This document shows, in pieces, positions 1 through 10,400 of a stretch of DNA of 64,000 bases (positions are counted from its first letter, which is position 1; the number at the start of each line of letters is the position of its first letter). Source of the stretch: Omphiscola glabra (lineage: Eukaryota > Mollusca > Gastropoda > Lymnaeidae). The notes beneath the pieces were generated by a model. It was not told the DNA's origin, did not search any database, and worked only from the letters and a program-made list of their open reading frames with translations. Where the stretch lies: the NCBI GenBank assembly GCA_964017045.1, contig OZ024802.1, positions 26,600,293 through 26,664,292 of the forward strand, in the 5' to 3' direction. The translations under genes were made by a program, and so were the position numbers.

Positions 1-868
1 CATTAAATCCGTGCTCTTAAGGACATGAGGAATGTTTTCGTTAAATTTTTCTGAACGGTTAAGAGTGCCAAGTGACGGGAAAGAGGGTTAAGCGACGGTA
101 AAGAGTGTCAAGTGACGGTAAAGAGTGTCAAGTGACGGTAAAGAGTGTCAAGTGACGGGAAAGAGTGTCAAGTGACGGTAAAGAGTGTCAAGTGACGGGA
201 AAGAGTGTCAAGTGACGGTAAAGAGTGTCAAGTGACGGGAAAGAGTGTCAAGTGACGGGAAAGAGTGTCAAGTGACGGGAAAGAGTGTCAAGTGACGGTA
301 AAGAGTGTCAAGTGACGGTAAACAGTATCAAATGACAGAAAACATTTTAAAATATACATAAATTTTTCCTTGGCGTTTTTACTTTGAACTGGCGTAAAAA
401 AAAAAAAGCAACACATGATTGAGAGTCAATTCATCATTCCCCCCCTTCCTCCCCTCCCCTCTCCTCCCAACCCCTCACAACACGACACATGATTGAGAGT
501 CAATTCATCAATCCCCCCTTCCTCCCCTCCCCTCCCACCCCCCTCACAACGCAACACATGATTGAGAGTCAAGTCATCATTCCCCCTTCCTCCCCTCCCC
601 TCCCACCCCCTCACAACACAACACATGATTGAGAGTCAAGTCATCATTCCCCCTTCCTCCCCCTCCCACCCCCTCACAACACAACACATGATTGAGTGTC
701 AATTCATCATTCCCCCGTTCCTCCCCTCCCACCCCCTCACAACACAACACATGATTGAGAGTCAAGTCATCATTCCCCCTCCCCTCCCTCCTCCTCCCCT
801 CCTACCCCTCCCCCACCCTCAATTTTGTCTGAAATTTTTAATAGCATCTTACTTACCCTTACCAACAG
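1..868 (+). repeat. Intron 7 of gene A: two tandem arrays
   Basis: About 13 copies of a 20-bp unit (core aagagtgtcaagtgacgg) at roughly 61-322, then about six copies of a 65-72 bp C-rich unit (each with acacatgattgagagtcaa) at roughly 412-780. The first bases (gctcttaaggacatg) match gene B intron 7 near 30283, where these arrays are absent. Confidence 0.85.
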
Positions 869-939
869 GTACGACCTACGTCTAGTATTGACAACACCAT
901 ACTACTACAATTACCGGTATGCTGCTGTACAAATTGCTG
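869..939 (+). CDS. Gene A exon 8 (catalytic domain)
   Basis: Acceptor acag at 865-868, donor gtgagt at 940. Enters with one base of a Gly codon and leaves in phase 1. Encodes YDLRLVLT...VQIAG. It is two codons longer than the gene B counterpart. Confidence 0.75.
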
Positions 940-3900
940 GTGAGTGTTTTATAAGGAAGGCTATAAATAGTGGCGTCACTAAGCTAAGTTACACTCGGTG
1001 GGGGGGGGGGGGGGGGCAAGATTTCTTTTCCTCTCCACGAAAAAAAAAGAAAAACTGCAGTTCAATAAAATATCACTTCTAAAAATATTACAAAATTATT
1101 TTTTTGAAAGAGAAAATTGCTGTCAGAGGCGTGCCGCCCCCTCAGCACACACCTTTCTACGCCTATGGGAAATGCTTAAACTAAGATGTAGCTTAACAAT
1201 CCGTATAAAGTATCACGCACACGGTGTTCACACTACAGGAGATAAAAATCTGCACTCATGAATAGCGTGGCTATGATTATTTTCAGCATGTATCATTTCT
1301 GATGCAGGGAAAGCTGTGATCGGCAAGATGTGTGAAAAGGACGGGTCGAGCTCCACGATCATTAAGGATGATGGAAGGTTTCAGAGTATTGAAGTCGCTG
1401 CGCATGAACTTGCCCACAGGTAAGAACAGAAAGGTCCCCGCACATGAACTTGCCCGCATGGTAAGAACAGAAAAGTCAACGCACATGAACTTGCCTGCAG
1501 GTACAAACAGGAAGGTCACCGCACAGGACTTTGCCCACAGGTAAGAACAGAAAGGTCACCACACATGAACTTTACCATAATATGTAAGAAGATCATAGTC
1601 CCAAAACATGAACTTTAAAATATTTAAGAAAAATATGAAGGTGCCGGTAGGTAATATGAGTAGAGACACAATAGAGAGTGTTCCAAAGACCTTCATAACT
1701 ATGTGGTGACACATATAAGATGAACGCTAAATTATATCTCGTGGATAAAAAAAATGTCCACCCCGGCAAATTAGTCGAACAACCCTATTAACCTTTGGAA
1801 TAGAACGATGCAGAGGCGTAGCTAGAGTGTTTGGTGGCCGTGGGACAACATTCATTTTGAATAGGATCATTTTCTTTTTTCATCTCTCAACTCCATTATT
1901 TTCATCAATTTAGGCGCCCCGACTAGTCTGGCGCCCATGGACAATATGTCCTTACCTACCCCCCCCCCCCCAAACTAAGATACGCGCCTGGAACGATGAA
2001 CATCTGGCATACCGTGTGGAAAATTTAATTTTGGTGATACGATAGATGTATACATGTTATCTGTCGTATAGATTATTGTATTCATTTACGTAGTTTGCGT
2101 TCTATAACTTTGCTAATGCAGCTAACGTCTAAATGCCATTCTCTTTTGATTTTCTTATATGCACTGAAATGTTTAACATTTTATCTGTGAGAATAAAAAA
2201 AATCCATTTTTTTTTCATTTACATGCCTTGTGCATTTAGAAAAAAAAAATACTTCTATTGTTCCTCTAATACAGAGGTCCCCAAACTTTTTTGTCTCGTA
2301 GACCACGTCCCATGATTTTCGGTTTTGGTTAGACCCCCTGCTTACCTGATATTGATTTTTTGCAAATTCATTAACTTCAGACGTATTGTGGACACTCTGT
2401 AGAGTGCTACTCACTTTGAAAGATTTAATTTATATTCATATATCAGAAAATATACCTAATAACTTAAATTTTAATAAGATTCTTCATCACGTTTCATGAA
2501 AATTTATGTTTTTAAATTTATTTACCTCATATGTACTTTTATCATTTATGTAGGAAGATATATGTCTTTATATAATGGGGTTATATATAAGTAAGTAACT
2601 AGGTGTTTGTAGATTATTCCATTCATGGAATGCCAAAATAGAAGTCACGACCTGCTTAAAATGAGATCCACTATCGTTGACCCCCATTTTCATTTCATGG
2701 ACCCCCAATTTTATTTTCGCTGACATGGAGCCCTTGCCAGTTGTCGTTGACCCCTGGGTGGTCGATATAGACCACTTTGGGAATCACTGCTCTAATACTT
2801 TATGTTAGGGTACCGCTGTGAGGGTTCTCTTGGGCTTGTCTTGTTTTATATATCGTGTTATGTAGACGACGTGTTTACGTCATCTTTCCCCGTTAGTAAA
2901 ACTCTAGCTAAATTCGGCTGCACTGCGCTAGTAGTAGGGTGTGTCTTATTAAAGATAGTCTCCCTTTGACCTCGGTTACAATTAACTACAATCTTTTGTT
3001 TATTTATTCTTAGAACTTTGTAGAATTATGTAGAAAATTTGAGAGACGATTACAATGCGCAGTCCGGTTTCTCGAAATGTCTTTAAACCGGCTATATATA
3101 TATATAGCTTTAATTATATTCCTTTTGGTTTTGTAATTTATCATATTAAAATGTATTAATTGTAATTAGCCCTGGCTTGAGTATCGTATTCTGTGTTATT
3201 GTATTTAACCTATGGTGTCGTCTTTTGTTGTGTACTGTTTTAGAACAAGCCACATACTTAAATAAGAGATTAATTTCTCCATATCGATAACAGTAAGTTT
3301 TTTTTTAGGGAGGGGGGTGAAGTTAACGGTTTTTTACGGGATTTAAAGGTAACGCTCTTGCGATACGTCACCAGCTTGTCAGCACAGCACGATGGTCGCA
3401 ACAACACGTGTAGTTCCTATTACAGCTACATCATGGCACCAGAGACGTCATCAGAGTCCGACAGGACAAACTTGAACCCCTGGAGGTTCTCGAACTGTAC
3501 ACTACAGTATTTCGGCGATTTCTTTCAAAAACTTATAAGAACAAGGTAAGCTGTTTCTAAAGTTATTTTAAATAACGAGAAGGGTTTGTATTGCTTCTCT
3601 CTCTTTAATGTACGGGTTTGTTTACAGTATCACAAACCCACATACAAACGGACACAGGTAAACACCCTGGAATAAATACAAAAATATGCATAGATTAAAA
3701 AATAGAAATTCTCAAATTTATTGAAGTTTAAGAACCGTTGTATATTTGACTTGTAATGGAGAAAATTACCAGACAATTTTGGGGAGGGGGGGGGGGGAAA
3801 TTAGGTGACATAGCAGGCTTTTTATTATCTTCTTGAAACTTAAGAAGATGTTTCGAGATTTCTAGAAACTTTGATTATTTTCTAAATGACATCACAGGTG

Positions 3901-4350
3901 AAGCAGACGTTAAGAGCAACGAAAGCGCGGATGCGAAGCCCAGAAACAATTATAGATGCCAGTTACATGTCTCGGTGTTAAGTCATGGTGGGAGGGGTGG
4001 GGAGGGTTCTTGGGGTGATTTCAAAACCAAGTCGTTTGGTTTGTTAAACGGAAGAGCTAACGGCTTGATGTCTCAGAAGCGAACTGAATGGGTGACCAGT
4101 TCGATCCCGTTTAAACCGACTAGAAAGCGCATGGGCGTTAAGTGCCGACCTTGCACCGTAGCCCCAGAGACAGCGTAACTTGTGCTATCTTTGTGGCTAG
4201 ATTAATGGGACATACATAATTGGTGTAAATGAAACAATATATTATGTTAAGCTTTAATTTTATATATGGTTACACAGAATACAAATTTAAACCTTTCGGC
4301 AAGTGCCGCCATCATTACAACAAAAACATGCATTGAGTATAAATTAAATT

Positions 4351-4400
<50 letters not shown>

Positions 4401-7400
4401 CAGCGGGAACCGTATCCGGAAATTTGATCGAAAGATATTTCGTCGACGGACAATTGATCGACGGAAATTTGATCGAACGGAAATTTGGTCGAATCTTTTT
4501 CTTAGTTTACACGTTAAAATTTTGCGTCAAATTTCTTTTTGAACGCATTATTTTGTTTTACTGTATAGTATAGTGCGTTCAAAAAGAAATTTGACGAATA
4601 TTTTAACGTGGGAACTGAAAAAAAAGATTCAACCAAATTTCTTTCGATCAAATTTCCGGTTACAACCAGCGGGAACTGTTTTAACTTAAACAGATATGTT
4701 TAATTTCACAACTAAACCTTTGGGGCACATTGGGCAAATGTCGCGTATGGATATTGCTAGGAAAATTTTGCGCACGGTATATAGTTTATTATTGCACGTG
4801 GTGCGTCTTGTTGGTTAGTTTAGCCAATGAACGCTTTTCGACGCCATTTGAGATGGTAACGTATTGGTACGTGATTCTTAACGTAGCCGTGACGTGGTAT
4901 CCACAGCCTGTCTTTGGTTGTACGTGCCAATCGCTTGGCGAGTTTGAGTCTGAGCGTTGAGTGAGAGGGTTGAAATGGTACCTCGGTGGCGAACAACGAT
5001 CCTCAACGTCGTTCAGTTATTGTTACGACCAGACGTTATTGAAATCAGGATTCAAGTTTACGTTGTTCTTGGGTTATGTTCATAACGGTACCTCAATTTT
5101 AATTCACCAAAAAAAATTATCATTACTGCTATTCTAATCTATGCAGCTATATCAGGTGTAATTATTATAACTGCTTCTGTAGACGCCATTAATTTTTGGA
5201 CTGTCAGACGATATACTAACTTCTACAACAACACGGCATTATACATGCTGTCAGACGATGCGCTTATAACCATACCATGATTTTTTCCTTGAATAACCGA
5301 CAGGATCGTTGGAGATGCCACCACACTAACTGGTTTTAATGGAAATGTGAAATAATGTATATGAATAATAATTTTTGCGTTGCATAAAGAGTTCGTATTC
5401 AAAAGAACATTTGTTTTATGGTAAGTGTGAATAATAATAATTTTTACGGTGAATTAGAATTGAAGTATCGAAATAACAGAAATTGCAAGACATGCAGACT
5501 GAAAAAAAACCACACAAGCTTGAAATATTTTTATATGTATGTTTCATGGCATGTTTTATGGCATGTTTTATGGCATGTTTCATGGCATGTTTTATGGCAT
5601 GTTTTATGGCATGTTTCATGGCATGTTTTATGGCATGTTTTATGGCATGTTTTATGGCATGTTTTATGGCATGTTTCATGGCATGTTTCATGGCATGTTT
5701 TATGGCATGTTTCATGGCATGTTTTATGGCATGTTTCATGGCATGTTTCATGGCATGTTTTATGGCATGTTTCATGGCATGTTTTATGGCATGTTTTATG
5801 GCATGTTTTATGGCATGTTTTATGGCATGTTTTATGGCATGTTTCATGGCATGTTTCATGGCATGTTTTATGGCATGTTTTATGGCATGTTTCATGGCAT
5901 GTTTCATGGCATGTTTTATGGCATGTTTTATGGCATGTTTTATGGCATGTTTTATGGAATGTTTTATGGCATGTTTTATGGCATGTTTTATGGCATGTTT
6001 TATGGCATTTTTTATGGCATTTTTTATGGCATGTTTTATGGCATATTTTATGGCATGTTTTATGGCATGTTTTATGGCATATTTTATGGCATGTTTTATG
6101 GCATTTTTTATGGCATGTTTTATGGCATATTTTATGGCATGTTTTATGGCATGTTTTATGGCATATTTTATGTCATGTTTTATGGCATGTTTTATGGTAT
6201 GTTTTATGGCATATTTTATGGCATGTTTTATGGCATGTTTTATGGCATATTTTATGGCATGTTTTATGGCATGTTTTATGGCATGTTTTATGGCATGTTT
6301 CATGGCATGCTTAGAGACGGCGCATCGTGCCTGACAGGTCAATTACCAAAGAGTTCCGACATTCCTGACGCTAATGACGGTCTCCCTGGTCTGAAGTACC
6401 CAGCACAGGCTCAGTGCAGGATGAGGCATGGGAACCATTCAACTGTATGTTATGTAAGTCCACATGTCTTATAGATGTCTGTAGACTTTATGTGCAGTAA
6501 GTTATATATATATTTCTTGTAATGAATTCTTGTTTTTTAATTGATGTAGAAAGGGTTAGATATGTCTTAAGCAGGGCCGGCCTTAGGCCACTGCAACCTA
6601 TGCGGCCGCAATGGGCCCAGCACTTTCATAGGCCCCCGCCCCGAATTTATTTTCTAATCAAAAATCTTATAGGTACCCAGAATGGGCCCCGCACAATCCG
6701 TTTCGCATCGGGCCCCGCAATTGTTAGGGTTGGCCCTGGTCTTAAGGGTGTAAGTATACGTAATTTGCGAATATGTTTAGTGTTATTTGTGTATGTCTAC
6801 GGTAGGACGGACTAATCGCGAATCGAGCAGTATTGCCGTGACGGAGTGTTGGTTGCTTAGTGAAACAATATCGAGCAGTATTGCCGTGACGGAGTGTTGG
6901 TTGCCTAGTGAAACAATATCGAGCAGTATTGCCGTGACGGAGTGTTGGTTGCTTAGTGAAACAATATCGAGCAGTATTGCCGTGACGGAGTGTTGGTTGC
7001 CTAGTGAAACAATATCGAGCAATATTGCCGTGACGGAGTGTTGGTTGCTTAGTGAAACAATATCGAGCAATATTGCCGTGACGGAGTGTTGGTTGCCTAG
7101 TGAAACAATATCGAGCAATATTGCCGTGACGGAGTGTTGGTTGCCTAGTGAAACAATATCGAGCAATATTGCCGTGACGGAGTGTTGGTTGCCTAGTGAA
7201 ACAATATCGAGCAATATTGCCGTGACGGAGTGTTGGTTGCCTAGTGAAACAATATCGAGCAATATTGCCGTGACGGAGTGTTGGTTGCCTAGTGAAACAA
7301 TAGAAGCCGCTTAGCGTCGCTGTATGCTGCAGGAAAGACATACAGGCTTAGTAGGCATGTGCGCCACTGCTGCCTACGCTATTTAGGGGGGGGGGCCTCC

Positions 7401-10400
7401 TTTACAAAGCTCAAAGATTTTTAGCGTTTATGTAATGCTTACAATACGTGTTTTGACGTAACTCACAATGTGTTTGGACATTTCGGACAACTCACGCACC
7501 AAGAAAACGATTAGATTCGGAGAGTTGATGAAGAACCACACGCGTAAGAATAGCGGGGGGGGGGGGGGGGGGAAGGAGGTGAATGCCAGACCAGACAATT
7601 TTTTTATACATCTCGAGGGGTAGGAGTTTCGATCACTTTCTTTGTTTTTTTTCGGCCCGGGGGGGAGGAGGGGGCTTGCAAATATCTTGGCACTGCCCTG
7701 GCGGCAATAACGTGTTGTAAAATGTAATATAAAAATTACAGGGGCTCCAACTTCGTGTGCTAAAACACGACAAAGCTATTTCTTTTAATTAATAATCTTC
7801 ATTAAATTATACATTTTCTCGCCCTGTGTGTCTTTCAGGGTGAAAGAGATGATATCCGTTCGTTCACGCCTTCGAGTCTGTGCATGACAATCTGGTGCAA
7901 ATATGAGTGGGAATCATCCCCGCGCCTGTCCTACATACCATTACCTGGCACGCCCTGCGACGACGGGAAGGTACTGTCTCCATCTATCTCAAGTCTGACA
8001 TGTAGTTTACAATTTGGCGCAATTAAGCAAATTGGACAAAGTGGGAAGGGACTTCCACAAAGTCAAAGCTGTTTTATCATTATTATTATTTTTTTATTTT
8101 GGGGGGGGGGGGGGGGGCTAAATATAGTGGTTGGCATCATCCAAATGTTTAGCTCCTCGATCACAGTAAAATGTAAACTTTTTCATATGTTAATCGTTAG
8201 CTCAAAGGCGCTTCCAAAATATTAAATAGTGTATAGTTTGAACATATTAAATAGTGTATAGTTTGAACATATTAAATAGTGTATAGTTTGAACATATTAA
8301 ATAGTGTATAGTTTGAACATATTAAATAGTGTATAGTTTGAACATATGAAATAGTGTATAGTTTGAACATATGAAATAGTGTATAGTTTGAACATATGAA
8401 ATAGTGTATAGTTTGAACATGGACCCCTTGAATGACGAAGCAGAGCTAAAGGCGTCCTCTCTCTCTATCACTTCTCGCTTTCTCTCTCTCCAACCAGCTG
8501 TGTCTACGCGGTGAATGTGTCCTGCACGCCATGGCTCCGAAAAGTAAGCTGTAATATAGAGACACAAACTTATAAGCCGGTAGCGCTTTTAAGTATAGAT
8601 TAAATTTGACAAATTAAGAAAAAAATTTACAGCTGGTCATAGGTATATATTTTTTTTTTCAAATCCTATGACTCTTCATAAAATTGCGTCATTTCATTGT
8701 TCTTCCTTTGGTAACCAAAATATTTGCTCATCATATTTCGTTTTAATTCTTTACATTGTAGGTGTATGCGTGTTCGGGGATGTACCCACTTTGAACTGCT
8801 CCCAAGAAGTGAGAGCAAACCCAATTCTCTGCTCCTCGACGCTATTTAAGCGCTACTGTTGTGAGTCTTGCTCGGCTCGTCACAAAGCGTTAGAGAGTGA
8901 GAACCTTCCCAATAAAACTGCAACGACGGCCAAGTTAATAGAGCGTGAGAACCTTCCCAATACAACTACAACGACGGCCAAGTTAATAGAGCGTGAGAAC
9001 CTTCCCAATACAACTACAACGACGGCCAAGTTAATAGAGCGTGAGAACCTTCCCAATAAAACTGCAACGACGGCCAAGTTAATAGAGCGTGAGAACCTTC
9101 CCAATACAACTACAACGACGGCCAAGTTAATAGAGCGTGAGAACCTTCCCAATACAACTGCAACGACGGCCAAGTTAATAGAGCGTGAGAACCTTCCCAA
9201 TAAAACTGCAACGACGGCCAAGTTAATAGAGCGTGAGAACCTTCCCAATACAACTGCAACGACGGCCAAGTCAATAGAGCGTGAGAACCTTCCCAATAAA
9301 ACTGCAACGACGGCCAAGTTAATAGAGCGTGAGAACCTTCCCAATAAAACTACAACGACGGCCAAGTTAATAGAGCGTGAGAACCTTCCCAATACAACTG
9401 CAACGACGGCCAAGTTAATAGAGCGTGAGAACCTTCCCAATAAAACTGCAACGACGGCCAAGTTAATAGAGCGTGAGAACCTTCCCAATACAACTACAAC
9501 GACGGCCAAGTTAATAGAGCGTGAGAACCTTCCCAATACAACTGCAACGACGGCCAAGTTAATAGAGCGTGAGAACCTTCCCAATAAAACTGCAACGACG
9601 GCCAAGTTAATAGAGCGTGAGAACCTTCCCAATACAACTGCAACGACGGCCAAGTCAATAGAGCGTGAGAACCTTCCCAATAAAACTGCAACGACGGCCA
9701 AGTTAATAGAGCGTGAGAACCTTCCCAATAAAACTACAACGACGGCCAAGTTAATAGAGCGTGAGAACCTTCCCAATACAACTGCAACGACGGCCAAGTT
9801 AATAGAGCGTGAGAACCTTCCCAATAAAACTGCAACGACGGCCAAGTTAATAGAGCGTGAGAACCTTCCCAATACAACTACAACGACGGCCAAGTTAATA
9901 GAGCGTGAGAACCTTCCCAATAAAACTGCAACGACGGCCAAGTTAATAGAGCGTGAGAACCTTCCCAATACAACTGCAACGACGGCCAAGTTAATAGAGC
10001 GTGAGAACCTTCCCAATAAAACTACAACGACGGCCAAGTTAATAGAGCGTGAGAACCTTTCTCATTTAACTACTTCGATGGCCAAGTTGACAGAGCGTAA
10101 GAACCTCTCCTATGTTACAACTTTGACGGCAAAATCTTAGCTGTAAATATACTCCCATATAATCTCATTATAAACTCTTTGTAGTACCTATACTCTCACA
10201 TACATCTCATTATAGACTCTTAGTCGTACCTATGCTCTCACATTCAACTAATTATAGACTATAAAACTAGTTATAGAACTTAGTCAGAGGCATTGAGACA
10301 AATGAAAATAAAAGTTTTTGCCCGGATACCGGATCCAGGTCTATTGTGAACATAACCACTGGGTCCGGGCCTATTGTGAACATACCCGCCGGGTCCGAGC

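Noticed and set aside
4730..4960. Hydrophobic 76-codon frame in intron 10 of gene A
   Set aside because: No homologue in the corresponding intron of gene B and no splice support.
5416..6342. Long open frames of about 280-310 codons on both strands over the 12-bp array
   Set aside because: A stop-free unit whose length is a multiple of three is open in every frame. The composition (FYGM, WHVL, IKHA repeats) is repeat artefact within an intron.
6824..7303. CRISPR-like regular array
   Set aside because: Direct tandem repeats with no unique spacers, in a eukaryotic genome.
6742..7341. Open frames over the 48-bp array at 6824-7303
   Set aside because: Same artefact. The array lies between exons 11 and 12 of gene A, has no splice-site repeat and matches no protein motif.
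8880..10037. Minus-strand 385-codon frame (VVLGRFSRSINLA repeats)
   Set aside because: Antisense shadow of the 48-bp array.
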